From positions 1-64,000 of the forward strand of contig JAMAHW010000093.1 in the NCBI GenBank assembly GCA_023627715.1: 64,000 bases of DNA. The letters are read 5' to 3'. Shown in pieces: positions 22,404-36,952 of the stretch; the stretch's first letter is position 1; each line of letters opens with the position of its first letter. The notes under the pieces were generated by a model. That model searched no databases and had not been told where the DNA came from. It worked only from the letters and a program-made list of their open reading frames with translations. The position numbers were made by a program, and so were the translations under genes. Source of the DNA: Periconia sp. R9002 (lineage: Eukaryota; Ascomycota; Dothideomycetes; Pleosporales; Periconiaceae).

Positions 22404-23096
22404 ATGGTTTCAGCTCAAGTTCCGGAAACCCCATTGGATCTCAAATCCCGCATGAAAGCGACCTACGACGCTATCGCGGTAACCTACAACGAGGTTTTTG
22501 GCAACGAAAACGACGAATTCCGCGCAAGGTACATCGCACAGATGCTCCCCTTCCTTCGACAATCCGCGCCCGACAAAGCTTCCGTCCTCGAACTCGGGTG
22601 CGGTGCTGGTGTTCCCGGTACCAAGTTGCTCCTGGAGACTACATCCCCCGAGATCAACGTCATCGGGAACGACATTTCGTCTGGACAGATCAATCTCGCA
22701 CGCCAGCGCCTTGGGAAGTATGAAGAGGCCGGGAGGTTGGAGTTCAAGCAGGGTGACATGATGGCGCTGGAATTTCCGTCGGATTCTTTCGATGCAGTGG
22801 TTGGGCTCTACTCCATCATTCATCTGCCCCGCGATGAGCAGACGGAGCTCTTGAGCAGGATTGTGAAGTGGTTGAAGCCGGGCGGCTTGCTTTTGGCCAA
22901 CTTTTCACAGGAAGAGTTGGTTAACAAGGTCAATCCGACGTGGCTGGAGCGTGAGGACGGGTGGGCGTACTGGAGTGGATGGGGTGAGGAAGGGAGCGCG
23001 AAGATGGTGGAGGAGGCAGGGTTGAGGATTCTTGTTAGAGAGGTTTCGCGTTGCGAGACGGACGCTAAGTTTGTGTGGATTATTGCTAGGAAATAG
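22404..23096 (+). CDS. SAM-dependent class I methyltransferase
   Basis: An intronless frame of 230 aa. ATG 22404 has a good context (CAAAATGG), and the family's usual N-terminal helix (MKATYDAIAVTYNEVF) follows soon after. Motif I, the SAM-binding glycine loop, is VLELGCGAGVPG at 61-72; the acidic residue after strand 2 lies in VIGNDIS (about 86-92). Motif IV-like FDAVVGLYSIIHLPRDE and a post-motif WLKPGGLLLANF complete the Methyltransf_11/25-type fold. Small-molecule or protein methylation is possible; the acceptor is unknown. There is no signal peptide, so it is probably cytosolic. The divergent Zn2Cys6 gene may regulate it (position only). Confidence 0.88.
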   Translation: MVSAQVPETPLDLKSRMKATYDAIAVTYNEVFGNENDEFRARYIAQMLPFLRQSAPDKASVLELGCGAGVPGTKLLLETTSPEINVIGNDISSGQINLARQRLGKYEEAGRLEFKQGDMMALEFPSDSFDAVVGLYSIIHLPRDEQTELLSRIVKWLKPGGLLLANFSQEELVNKVNPTWLEREDGWAYWSGWGEEGSAKMVEEAGLRILVREVSRCETDAKFVWIIARK

Positions 23097-23784
23097 GCTT
23101 GGTTGTATCTGTAGCATCATATCACTCTGGTGCATGGTCTCAGATTGCATCTTTGTACACGAAAAATGACAACTGATTGGTGGAAACAAAATCTAGACAT
23201 ATAGACACAGACGTGTACATGTATGCAGCTATATGCGTGCCTCGAAATCGTACAACTTGACTAAAAATTGGGCGCGAGGTCGATTCTGTCTACGTTGCAA
23301 GTTGTGGGGAACGCGGAGAGATGTAGACTAGCAAAAAAACTGGAGGCAAATGACCTTCTGGTTTTCCCTGTCACGTGTTTTGATCTTCTATATTCAAGCC
23401 TCTCATTCATAACACGTACACAGTCAGTATTTCACCAAGAAGAAAAGGGTGAGAAGAAAACGCTTCACATCATCATTCACATACACACACGCATGGACTT
23501 AAGACAAAGATCCAAAACCCGTATTTAGAAAACCCTGGGCGTAAACCTGAACCCGATTAGGACAAGACGAAGAAAAGGAGAAGAAAAAGAACGGATCATC
23601 ACATCAGAAGAAGACTCAAACCGCCAAGTTGGATGTCGTAAAAAGGGCAACAGAGGGATATATTGTGAACAAAGTGGGCCTCTATCTTTGAGTGTATTTG
23701 TTCGAAACGGAGGAAAAGGAGCTCAAGAAGCGTCAAAGAAGAATAGCAAAGATGGTCATGGTTTGCGAATTGTGTATGTTGAAT
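23097..23784. other. Intergenic between convergent genes
   Basis: The 3' ends of the methyltransferase and RIC8 face each other across 688 bp. No gene is seen. Confidence 0.6.
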
Positions 23785-25556
23785 TTAGGCGTCATCAGGT
23801 AACTCTTCGATACGACCGGATTGGTAGGCCGCTTCGACGGGGTTCTGGACGTCGACGACACCCGTTGCTTTGAGTCTGTGGATACGATTGTCAGTCATTA
23901 AGTAGGATACTAACGTCTACATACTAATCGAAGAGGGTGAGATTTGCCACTTAAAAAACATAGAACGTACCTTTCGAAAAGAACAAATAATCTCTCCGCT
24001 TCGCGCTCTTTTTCTTCTTCCGTCATGGGCTCTTGGGTGCTCGGCTCCTCGGCGTCGAGACGCTGGCCGGTGATGGGGTTCACGGGGATACCGTCTGTTT
24101 CCGCCGTCGCGTGCGCTTCCATGGCGTTTTCAGGCATCTGGATGTTGTTGCTGAGGAGGAATCCCGAGGCGAAGCCGTATCCGACGTTTTGCACGAACTT
24201 GCCAGCGTCCTTTCCAGAGAGCTCGAACATCATGGATGATATGGAACCGCGGAGGGAAGGGGTATGGGCGGAGGTGGAAAGGCGCAGAAGGCGTGCAGAT
24301 AAAGTATCCGACTGTCCGAGAGGTCGGGAGCGCTCTTCGTCTGTGGGGAGGAGCAGCCATTCCATGTACTTTTTGACGCTATCTGGCGCAATCTCATACA
24401 CGCGGCGGATGAGGGTCAGCACGGGGGCGATGGTTTCGTCGAGATCCTTTTCGTTATAAGCGACGATAGCATTGTCGAGGATGTTGATGAGGTGCTCTGC
24501 GTTGCATTTTGCGTCGATTTTCGGAAAGACGGCGTTCATACCGAGGAACTTGAGCTGCTGGCCCTTTTTGTCTTCGAGATCTAAGTTGATAAGCGCGTTA
24601 ATGAGGTAGTTGACGGGCGCCTGCAACGGCGGGTTTGGAATCTTGCGCCGGTACAAGATCTTGAAAATGTGCGGTATAGACTTGGAGAAATGCTCGGCAA
24701 GGTCTGGATAGAAGTGGGTGATGTTGAAGAGTAGTTTGAGGGTCTCGGATAGTGCCATGAGGTCCATGGGCGAGGTGTGCATCTGCGAGGCGCGGCGTGC
24801 GGATTTGGAATATCGCTTTGCATGGCGGGCCATGGCGAGATTGATATGCTCAGCAAGCTGGTTTGTGTGGACGAGGGCATCGTAATCGGCGTTGGTATCG
24901 TAAGTCATGAGAAAAAGGACGCGGGAAAGAAGAAATTCATCGTCGATGTTCTCACTCTATCATGTCATGTTAAATGGATAACCATCTCGATGGGGGTGGA
25001 GACGAGCACACCTTGAGCTTGTCGGCTGCTTTGGGGGCATATCCTAGGTCCACTACTATCTGGCGGGATTTGGGCTCAAGCAGGAGGGCATTCGCGATGC
25101 AGCGGAGAGCCTCCTGCGATACTTGGACATCGTCCTCGTCGAAGGCGTAGCGGCATAATGTTTGCAGGCCCTATGATAAATGATACACTGTCAATTTCCA
25201 TTCCTTGTGAGGGGGAACTCTGGCGCATGGATGCGTACATCGCTGGTGAATATAGGATCGGCATTCTCGACGGCGCGACCATGAACTTTGAGCTCTTCCA
25301 GTAACGATTTCCGTCCTAGGTGCAGCGTGTGAGCAGGCAAGCAAGAGACAGGGGGCGCAAGGCATGCAGGGCGTACGCTTTGGGGCCAGTTTCTTTGCGG
25401 AAAGGTCGGTTTTTAGTTCGTCGAGGAGGCGAGTAACATCGTCAAGCTTGGCTGTCACGTCCCAGTCAGTTTGGTTCAGGCTGATGTGCAGGAGGAATGC
25501 GGGCGCATGTACTGACCCTTCCCGCCGCGGGACTTGGAGGGTATCCTGGACAGCAT
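23785..25556 (-). CDS. RIC8: Guanine nucleotide exchange factor RIC8 (synembryn)
   Basis: Six exons: 25556-25517, 25451-25377, 25315-25239, 25170-25012, 24956-23971 and 23875-23785. They total 475 aa, and every junction restores the armadillo-like helical repeats of the Ric8 family (for example KLAPKRRKSLLEELKVHGR, and SENIDDEFLLSRVLFLMTYD across a GTGTGC donor). The last exon gives the ending RIEELPDDA. Ric8 is a cytosolic chaperone and exchange factor for heterotrimeric G-protein alpha subunits. In filamentous fungi it is needed for growth, conidiation and G-alpha stability. It is absent from S. cerevisiae, which supports Pezizomycotina. It is divergent from RIF1, with 1.04 kb between the start codons. 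The 40-nt first exon is the least certain, though its splice sites and frame agree. Confidence 0.9.
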
Positions 25557-26594
25557 TGGGCTATGTATGGTAGGTAGGGAGTGGTGGAGTGTCGCTGGCA
25601 GCGAGAAAGGGGTAGGCTACGGTATGGTACGGAGGAGAGCGGCTATGTAGTATGGGGTCGTGTTGTTGGTTCCGGGGTTGGCCCCAGGGACGTATTCGTG
25701 AGGGTGAGGGGAGGTGGGTGGGATGCTGGGTGCCCCGCGCTCGAGTTCTGGCGAAGCTGAAGGATCGGCCTATATGTCATGGCGGGGAGGAGGGGAACAA
25801 TGAAATAGACCATGGCCCAAGAATTGCGGCTGGCTGTATCTGGCAGAATGCTGAAGCACAGGCTTGCAAGGCAGCGGAATGCAGTGTCAGAAGGACAGGC
25901 GGGTGCAACAGGTGATGGTTGCTGTGGTTGGCGTCCCACTCATGCCTCAGGCGGGGGTGCATTACATAGTACATGTAGCTTGAGTATGGTCACGATATCG
26001 GATGCTTTGGTTTGATTAGCTGGGCAAAAGTACGCGAATGCGCAAAGCGCTGCCATTGCGCGTAAGGCACATGTAGCTATGTACTTATGTATCTACCTAT
26101 GTATCTACCTAGTCAATCAAGCACAAGAAGCTTGGAATGGCCCCGTGGACATGCGTTCATCATTTGCACCCAAGTAACTCAGTAACTACATCATTGATCT
26201 GTGTAGACGCATAGGAACGCAGATGCCGGATGAGAAGGATTAACCGGAGATGTACATAGTTATTGTATACGAATAAGAAAAAGTATATACAAGACGGGTA
26301 CCAACATGTACGTACTCGAGTTGGACCAGGGCCAAAACCACTTTAACGCGTGCAAGGCTAGTCGGCTGACTAACCTACGCGACAACGCGCCCGGACGTGT
26401 CGAGTTGGAGGGCACGGATACTTTTGGTATACTCGCGCTGGGCAACCAACCTCAACCTCCACTTTTTGTTTCCTCTCTAGTTATAGCAATCCTTCTTCAA
26501 CCGATTTGCTGCTCTCCAAAAGAACATATGGGCTCTTCACAATAATGCTAGCATTCTGTTTCCTTTCCCTTTCTCTGCGTCTTTCAGCATAGCC
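25557..26594. other. Divergent promoter region, RIC8 / RIF1
   Basis: About 1 kb. The RIC8-proximal half is G/C-rich and the centre contains GTATCTACCTATGTATCTACCTA-like repeats (about 26080-26110). No gene is supported. Confidence 0.6.
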
Positions 26595-29500
26595 ATGGTG
26601 TCTACATTTCAGTCTCTTTGTGCCCGTCCTCCTACTCCTCCTCCCGCCAAATCAGCCGCCCACGACAACACCAACGATCATGAAGCTGAACAGGAAGCTG
26701 AAGAGCTCCAGGATTTTCTAAACGATCCTTTCGCTACCAAAGCCCCAGCTGTGCTTTCTACCGCACAAAATCTACTCAGCACCCCCCAGTCCTCCCCGGC
26801 ATCCGACAGCGCAATACCTCTTAGCTCTGCCAGTCGAAGGAAGCGTGTACTTTTTGAGCCCAAGCCCAGTGCTATTCCGAACGCACCCTTCGCACAAAAA
26901 GCCTCGACCCCACTGCATAGCTCGCCCCTGCGGCCTCTGCCACAGACTCGAGTCTCGAAACCGCTCAAATCCATTCTAAAACCTATAGATCCCGCCTCAA
27001 CTCCTCCTCCTCCAGCAGACCAGAACGCGCCGGCACACAAATTCAAGACCTTCGCCGAGATGCTTGAATCAATCATCAAACAGTTGGCCTCACCCATTCC
27101 CTCTTCCCGTAGGGACGCCTATACTGCTCTGTCCCGAACAATGCAGGCCTATGATAAGTTACCGGACGTTCAAGCTTTGCTCGACAAAATGGGTCTCCTC
27201 ACCCAGTTCATACAGCGGGACATGCAGGCCAAGGGTACGAATGAGTCGGGATTGGATACGCAGCTAGTAAGCCAGGCCTTGAAATTGCTCCTGGCTCTGC
27301 TGCGGCCCGCGGAATTGCGGTCTTCCATGGAGGACGGGTTTTGCATATTTGTGGTGGAGCGTATATTGCAAGTCGCATCCGACAAGGACATGCCCAAAAA
27401 CACAGTCAACTCACATTTGGCTACACTCATGTCGCAAAACTTCCGCGCCAGGGTCATGACAGTCACTCGCGTGGAACGAATTCTGGATACGATAGACACA
27501 ATTCATGATCGTGTCTCCGGTCAGTCCGTGTTGGCTTACCGTATTCGCATCTACAAGAAGTTGATTCAGCAGAAACCAGATGTAATGGCCAAACATACGG
27601 AAAAATGGTTCAAACATGTAGTGCACTCCCTCTTATCTACTCAAAAAGATATCAACCAAGGCGCGTTGGAAACTACACTGGCTGCAGCAAGAACCATAGG
27701 CACAGATCCTCAGGTCAGGAAATCTGTTCTATCCGTCCTCAATCACCGGAAGAGAGACGGCGAGACAATTGCGAAGATTATGGTCAATGAGCTAGCCAAG
27801 ATGCTCGACACAGATCATGCAATTCTGGTGCCTCAAACATGGTCCGTTCTGACAGCTCTGCTTAAGGATTCCATGAACCAAAAAGAATTTCCTGCCATGA
27901 CCGACTGGATTAGGCTATTCCAGCAATGCGTTAACGCTCCAAGCGACTCAATGAGGTTGTATGGAAATATCGCGGTTGGTGTACTTGTCTACAGCGTCAA
28001 CATCAGCGAAGATACACATGCTAGCTGGAGCAAAATTTTTTCCGCTCTGATTCATCACCAAATACAGGGTACACGACCCAGCCAAGTGAAATCTTCGAAA
28101 TTCGACTCGGCATACTATGTACTGCTATATTACTCACTTAATCCCTCCGCATCCCACAAACAGTTAGATCGATACTGGAAGGAATTTGTGGTCGATCTCT
28201 GGACCCATCCGGACTCGACAAACTCACCAGTGCATCCTGCAGCTGCATGCCGTGTCGTATCATCGCTACTTGATGGTTCTCGAAAGCCTTGGGACTTGCA
28301 ACGAGCTCTTGACCTCCGTCCACAGGCTTTGATGCAGCGAGCAGAACTTCCACTTTTAGACCCTAGGTGGGTGCGCAAGTCTTTGTCCTCAATCCTTCCG
28401 TTTGTGGAGACGCTCCTTGACGCAACACCCTGGACCGCAGGCAGCAGCAAAGAAGAGCCTGCCAAGACAATGTGGCTGTCATTGCTACAATCTTTGAAGG
28501 CAGCGAGTAGCCAGGAGGTCATGGCCTCTGCAGAGTCGAAGGATGCAATGGCTCACATTGTGAATGCGGTCCGTCGAATGTGGGATACCCATGTTGCGCA
28601 ATTAGCACTGTCGCAGCAAAAAGAGGACAACTGGGCCATCAAATTCTGCTTTCTCGTAGAATCAACCATCGAACACTTAGGCGCGCTTTCGTTCGTGGAC
28701 AAATGCTTGGCTCAAAGCCAACGAAATGGAATTCAAGTGGCCTCAACGCCGTCACGCTCTCGCCAAACAGGTCCCCGCATTTCACCTCTGCTTTATTTCA
28801 TAGATTTGCTTGTCAATCGATCAGAAGGAAAACTCGCTGATGCTGTCAGAATACGAGCTTTGGAGCTGCTTATCGTGCCTTGTTTCAACTCTCAAAGCAC
28901 ACGACTGACTAAACTGGAGATACTACGTGACTGCTGCACTACAGTCACCTCGTCACCAGAAGCCGTCGTCTCGACTGCTTTTTGGGCTCAGGTTGGCGCA
29001 CTAACAAAGTCCTGCATACAAGATCGACCACTGGATCCATCCAGCGATGGCTCGCAACAACTTGGAAAAGAATATGACACTATTATCCAGATCCTTTCGT
29101 GCGGGTTTCCCTACTTCTCTAAGCAAGTTCTGGGCAAAGACCTATTGTCGTCCTTTATCATGACAGTTCGACGCGAGGCTGGTGAAGGGGGACTCGTCCT
29201 TGCTGTAATTGAGAAGGTATCCGAATGCGTTCTCAATGCCATCCCGGAGGCAAAGGAACGAAGTGGTCTGCCATTCTTGAACATACTCTTGCAAAATCTC
29301 CCGAAAACGGTTACACGAAGAGCAATTGAGCAAAGCCGCCAACAACTATACCCATCTGCTTCCAGATCTGTACGCCATACAGATTTTGACCCCTACGATC
29401 ATTTATACGCAAGCATCACCTCTATTGGGGGTGTGATATATCACCAGTTGAACATTTATGACGCGGAAGCAACGAAGGAATTTCTGGGAGCGCTAGCGAG

Positions 29501-31927
29501 TGCCATCCAGTCCTGCCCGATCACCTTATTGGCCGTATTCCTCCGGAAAGTACAGCAACCTATTCGCTTGTGGGTTGAGGACGCGGATAAACGATTACAG
29601 TCGAAGGAGCAATGGTTACAAGATCTACATGCTGAGGTAAGTGATTGACGGTAAAATTTGGAAGTACATATCTAACAGAGCCCAGGTCGTAAGTCTTTGG
29701 AAGGAAGCATGTGCTGCTCTAGAGAAACTTCCCAAAACAGACAACGACACTCTTCGTCATCTGGACATCTTAGTCACTGCTGGCTTCGTTAGCCGGCGAC
29801 GTAGTATTGCAAAGACGTCTGTGTCCATGTGGAACAATACGTTTGGCAAACAAGATGCATTGCAATATCCGGAGCAACTTGAGCAGGCTCTGCAAAAACT
29901 TCGCAATACATTTACCATTACACTCCCCACCTTGGAACCTCGCACGAAGACAACCGTAAGTTGTCTTAATCTATTTTCAAAAGTCAAAACTAACGTCTCC
30001 GGAAAAGGTTCCCTTCTATGACTCCGAAGAAACCGCTAATACTCCAATGCGGAGGTTGAAAAGTCCGCGTGTCAAGGAATCGCCTTTTCGTATCATTAAG
30101 AGTGAACGGAAATCGCGGTCTCCGGCAGTATCGAGTGGTCATAGTAGACGAGCATCTGCCCGTACAACGCCTAAAATCCGCCTACGACATGACGATTCGC
30201 AGATCGAGTTCCAGCCAATTGTTCACCCTCCGCCATTAATTAACCAAGAATCCCAGGTCTTGACAGAGCGGCAGCGCGAAATGCCTGACCGACAAGCGGT
30301 GACTTCAAATCTGTTCGCAGCAATTGGTACCACTTCCTCGCCTATCCCAGCAAAAACGGTTAACACGGTTGATGACACGCATGACATACATTCAGATGCT
30401 TCAGTTGCCTCTGATCTGCCAATGCAGCTTGCGGGGACTCCACTAAAACATATGGCGCCCGTAGGACCCATGGACGTTTTTGTCGGATCTTCCCCCACAC
30501 CGCATGTTCGAAACCGAACCCGAGATATCGACGAAAGCCATGAAGTCAGTATGGTTACTCCCACGAATGCACATATGGCTCGCCTCAATGACGAGGACAG
30601 CGTATTGGGGTCTTCACCACCGCGCACGGAGATGGACCCAATAGCGACCAATATAGAGCATGAACAACCCGACGAAGTTGCCTCTATGTCATTTGATGAG
30701 GGGACAACAATAGAAGAGGCAATCGAAAATGATGATTGGCAATCACCGGAACCAGCAAACTCGGCATCCGATGTGGCAAGTTCCACAATCGACCTGCAGT
30801 TAAATGCCCAATTTGATGCCGACATGCAACCTCATGAGCCCACCGATAAACCAACCAAGGTAGCAGTGGAACATCAGAAAGCCCCACAAGCCGACACTAA
30901 ACTGCCTGCGCAATCAGACGGAATGGATACTGTCTATGATACAGAAGTGGACGAGGGGATTACCCAGTTGGATGAAGTAAGCGAGGCCCAGGTCCATGAT
31001 ACGGTCATGGACAATACCAGCCGCGTAGAGGATTCATTTTCGAGCTATGCTACAGACGGGGAGAGCTCTCAAGTTCGCACAACTCGCAGCTCAGCTCGCC
31101 CGTCAGTGACGTCCAGTCCTGCACAAAGTATCAATTCCATCAAACGTCCTCGAGGCCGACCGAAAAAAATCAAAGTGGAAACACGCGGCCGACCCAGAAA
31201 GCACGCCTCAGACTCTAACATGGCGAACACATCATCCATGACACCCGTGTCTACTACATCTGAGGTGGAAGTGCTCGATAATATTGTGGTTGCGTCGCCT
31301 ACTGTTCCGAGCAAACAGTTCAGGAATAGTCTCCTTGCTGGGACCCAGACCGAGGTGCCAGAGCCCTTGCGTAAACGTGGAGTACGAAGATCAGCATCTA
31401 TGCTCAGCCAAATGGAGACCCAGGCAGGCACGGCTGGGCACAATGCACCAACACCCAAACGCGCTCGCGCCAGCCTCAGCCAGGACGTGAGTGAGGCAAA
31501 ACGAACCCCTTCGTCTCAAACGAAGCAGCTCAGTCATGTTCGTGTCACGCCCAGGGGCCATTCGTCTGCAAGAAAAGGAAAAACAAAGGACATATCTTCT
31601 GATATTACGCCGCAGATGACAGATGGTACAAGGTCAGCTGGCGTGAGGTCAGAGGTAGCGCAGCCAGACCAGTCACAATCACACTTGCAATCACACTCGC
31701 AGCTGTCAGCTCCTGGGGAGATAGCCACGCCGAGTCGGTCTTTCACGGAGCGAATCATACTCACCCCACGCAGCATTATCAACCAACTGAAGAGCTTCAA
31801 AGATGCTTTATTGAGAAACAGCCAGTTGGTGCTAGGCAGACGTGAGGAGAGGGAGATTGACGACACTTTATTTGATATTCGGCGTGAAATATACGCTGCT
31901 GGCCGAAGAAGCGAGGAGGGGAAATAA
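26595..31927 (+). CDS. RIF1: Telomere and replication-timing regulator RIF1
   Basis: Exons 26595-29636, 29686-29955 and 30008-31927 (introns of 49 and 52 nt) encode 1743 aa. Residues of about 150-1050 form the long HEAT-type helical array of the Rif1 N-terminal domain. Ahead of it are two protein phosphatase 1 docking motifs, RVLF (84-87, in RRKRVLFEP) and SILK (126-129), as known from yeast and metazoan Rif1, which recruits PP1 to oppose DDK at origins. The C-terminal half is disordered, with many SP/TP sites. It contains two AT-hook-like motifs, RGRPKK (about 1486) and RGRPRK (about 1497), and ends in a short helical segment (SIINQLKSFKDALLR). Rif1 acts in the nucleus on telomere length, origin timing and break repair. 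Identification rests on the N-terminal domain plus the PP1 motifs. Confidence 0.9.
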
Positions 31928-33749
<1,822 letters not shown>

Positions 33750-35167
33750 CGGTGAGACATCACGACTGGGTACATGAGGGGTCGAGAATGGGGATAAAAT
33801 GATGACCGTGAAATGGGGCATCTTTTCTCTGCGTCGAACAGAGAGACACGATTTATGAAGACGATTGATTCCATCCATTTTACATGGATACCACGCACAT
33901 GCAACATGTGGTGTAGAAAGGGGACATGCTTCCGAACTTTATGAAATATTCACGAGGAAAGAAAATAAAAAAAGGATGGAGGTTAGGCTGTCTAGATAGA
34001 TATATACGATAACGTACGTCCCCCTCACAACGTCTATGAATCATTGCCCACCACCAAAGTAGCCCATGTCCCTCTATTATAGTCAAAAGAATGAATATGC
34101 ACCATTGGCGGAATAAGAACAGGAAAGGTTGGGTTATGGCATGAATATACTTGAAGCGATGACCCGTGTGCGCGTCATCATCGTAACAGTTCATCTGTTG
34201 TTGATACTGGGAGCAATCAATACGTTGCGATAGTTGGATTACATTGTTGATAGTTGCGCAAATTGGCGAGTTAAAGTGAACTATAGAGATGTTTCCATGA
34301 CAGGACTAAAATGGATGAGAGGAGAGAGAAAATTCTACAAATATCGTCTCGACACGACCAAAAACCTCTTTTGCACAGCGAAACGTCGCTCACTTCTTGG
34401 ATGTGACAATATATAGGAAGTGCTCAAGTTGTGGTGAAATCATGTCTCGTTGACTCATGAGCTGGGTATCTAAATACAGGTACGAATGTCCGATAATGGG
34501 TGATTCTTCCTCCTATGAAGCGATAGCCATGCCATGATAACATTCCAGCCTTCCTTCACCCCGCGAGCATAATGAAATGGAAATGTAGATGGGAAGGAAT
34601 ACTTGGACGATGAAAAAAAAATATACAGGTATGTGTGTAAATAGAATGGAGGTAGACGGTCCTTTAAGCTTGGGGTGATCGGATGGACTTCCAGACCGGC
34701 CCCTTTCCCCCGGAGAAAAGAAGAAATGAGAGTCGTATGTATTCGTGAGTCGTCGAAGTCGTCAGTTTCGTGAATTAGGGAAAGAAAGGTTGTCAAAAAT
34801 GGTTCGTATATGTCGGAGGATGGGCCAAAACAAAAGAGGAATGTTGATGAATGTGCGGGAACTTTACAGCATATAATACATGTTGTCCTTTCATGTGTGA
34901 TGTAGGAGGCTCCAGGTTGAATTGGAATTCCGAGATTGGCTGGGAGGGAATCCATGCAAGAATTCAGGGAGTTAATGGGGAGAGTGTGAGTCGTGAACAT
35001 CCTGTCGATGGATAGTGAGCACCAGCTCTCATTAACCCACAACTTATGCTGTTCCGGATTGCTCGCGCTCTTCCTATCACTTCGTCGAGATGATGCGCTG
35101 CCAGCGTGACATGTTGTATTGCTCCGGAAGTGATACCAGCTCCCGCAGGTAGAAGTGGCCCGGAAGG
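33750..35167. other. Intergenic between convergent genes
   Basis: 1.4 kb between the 3' ends of the epimerase and the Kar5-like gene. A minus-strand frame of about 190 codons (34470-35042) lacks a proper ATG start and family features, so I do not call it. Nothing else is seen. Confidence 0.5.
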
Positions 35168-36952
35168 CTAAGCTCCAGGAATCTCAGCGGATGGAAGTGT
35201 GATGATATTGTTCTTGTCATGTCGCTGACTGAGTATCCCTGAGCACCGAGCTAATTTGAACAAAATACGTTCTAGACAAACTGCGGTTGCCTCCCACGCG
35301 GCATTAATTTGATGGAGGTAGGCAGCCACGAAGAGACACCCAATTCCAACTCCACCCCAAAGGAATGGAGATGGAATGTTGAGATATTGCGTCCAGGTGT
35401 TTTTGATGGGTGTAGTGAAGTCCTCGGGTATCGTCGAAATCATCCCAACTGGCGTTTGAAAGCCGACTCCATAATGCCACGTACCCAAAGATATCGAAAT
35501 GAAGAGAAGAAAGGTGATTTTGTAGAGATGATAGTTGGTGCCAATTAAGTAAAATAGAGCTGCGAGCACTAGAGCGATCGCAATGCATACTCTCCCAAAC
35601 CCCAGAACAAGGTCAAGAACAGCAAAGGCCTGTTCAACACTTTTGAATTTAGTTCCAATACCATCGAGTCGGTGGTCTAAACGATCAAGCTTTGCCAGTG
35701 CTCGTCGCGTTTTTTCATCAAAATCTTCAACCTTGCCCGCGAGTCCATAGACCTTTTCATTGGCATCCGCAAGATTTATCGACATGATGTTGTAACTTTC
35801 GACCATTCTGTCATGCTGGACTTGGATAACCAGAGCGGCCTTCTCGTGATACTCTTGCAATTGCTTGTTCATGGACGCAGCAAGTGCAGAGCTCTCATTC
35901 TGCAGAGTGTCATAAAACCTTTGAAGCTCACCGCTTAGAGCTGCCAAAGTATCAATCTGACCTGTCCTCACGGCAGCGACAGCTTTTGTCATTGCTGTAT
36001 CCATTTGCGAATTGAATCTTTTATTGTGTGCTGTTATGTCTGCTATTATCGAGTCACGCACAGACCCGACTGCTAGCTGCATTGATCGCATTTCGTCTTT
36101 TGCAAGTTGTCGTTCTCGTGCAGCCTCTGTGTGAGATTCCTTCACAAACTGACTGAATTGGTCGGTGGAATGCTTGATACTTTCGCTAGACTTCTTGAAG
36201 CCTTCTGAAGACTGCCTCAACTCAGTCTGTATGGCTCTCATCTGAGTCTCGACCCCATGAAGTGAGGAGTGCAAACGAAAGGTGACCAAAGTTAAGTTTT
36301 TGTGTAGCTGTATGGTTTTCTCTCGCTCAATAGCATGCCGGCTAAGCTGGCACATGTTCGCAGCACGAAATTTGGCATTGCTATATGAAGTCCAGTATTG
36401 CGGGGATGATCTGAGGGTTTTGAAGCATAGACTCAGATTCTTTTCACTTGCTGGAGGATAACACGGGGACTCGTTGGATGTTGGTTGCTGAGTGTGACCC
36501 CACCACGAGCGTTTGGTGCATGCTTGCGTGGAAGGAAGGAATACCTCGCAGTTCTGGAGTGCATAGTGAGGCTGATCTGGCTGGGCTCCGGCAATCTCGC
36601 AGACGGCTAGTTTTACAGCATATTCGAGTTTGATGTCGTCTAGGTGTACTTCGGGATGTGTCGCCGCGAATCCTGAAGGGTCATCCAGCAACTTGCACTC
36701 CGTCATCAGTTTCATCGCTGCCAATTGGGTGCATGAGGTCTCAGTAGGTAGCTTGTTGATCCAAGCGAGGGTTTCAGTCAACTCTTTGTTCTGGCTGATT
36801 GTGGTGTCTTGGAGTAACAACTGGAGGTCAGTGTTGATGTTGTAGCCGCCGTCTGCAGAACCAACTTGGCGAGGGTTTGCACTCGATAACCTCGGGACAT
36901 GCAGTAGCCACATCAGTAGACCGAGCCCGATTCCTTTGCTAGAATGCCACAT
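35168..36952 (-). CDS. KAR5: Nuclear fusion (karyogamy) protein, Kar5/Tht1-like
   Basis: A single frame; starting at ATG 36952 it gives 594 aa with a signal peptide (GLGLLMWLLHVPRLSSA). The frame stays open 37 codons further upstream to another possible start, but that would bury the signal. The lumenal half has the family's spaced cysteines and the YWTSYSNAKFRAANMC motif, followed by a long coiled coil (about 250-450). Three hydrophobic segments near the C-terminus (VLAALFYLIG, ITFLLFISISLG, GIGCLFVAAYL) anchor it. Kar5, Tht1 and Brambleberry proteins sit in the nuclear envelope and drive membrane fusion of nuclei during mating, so a role in sexual development is inferred. It is divergent from the uL6m gene, with 548 bp between. 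Confidence 0.75.
   Translation of the reverse strand: MWHSSKGIGLGLLMWLLHVPRLSSANPRQVGSADGGYNINTDLQLLLQDTTISQNKELTETLAWINKLPTETSCTQLAAMKLMTECKLLDDPSGFAATHPEVHLDDIKLEYAVKLAVCEIAGAQPDQPHYALQNCEVFLPSTQACTKRSWWGHTQQPTSNESPCYPPASEKNLSLCFKTLRSSPQYWTSYSNAKFRAANMCQLSRHAIEREKTIQLHKNLTLVTFRLHSSLHGVETQMRAIQTELRQSSEGFKKSSESIKHSTDQFSQFVKESHTEAARERQLAKDEMRSMQLAVGSVRDSIIADITAHNKRFNSQMDTAMTKAVAAVRTGQIDTLAALSGELQRFYDTLQNESSALAASMNKQLQEYHEKAALVIQVQHDRMVESYNIMSINLADANEKVYGLAGKVEDFDEKTRRALAKLDRLDHRLDGIGTKFKSVEQAFAVLDLVLGFGRVCIAIALVLAALFYLIGTNYHLYKITFLLFISISLGTWHYGVGFQTPVGMISTIPEDFTTPIKNTWTQYLNIPSPFLWGGVGIGCLFVAAYLHQINAAWEATAVCLERILFKLARCSGILSQRHDKNNIITLPSAEIPGA

Noticed and set aside
19778..23096. Secondary-metabolite gene cluster
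   Set aside because: A regulator and one methyltransferase are present, but no PKS, NRPS, terpene synthase, P450 or transporter lies near them; the neighbours are core genes.
34470..35042. Minus-strand frame of about 190 codons after the Kar5-like gene
   Set aside because: It lacks an ATG at its start, shows no family features and lies in a convergent 3' region.
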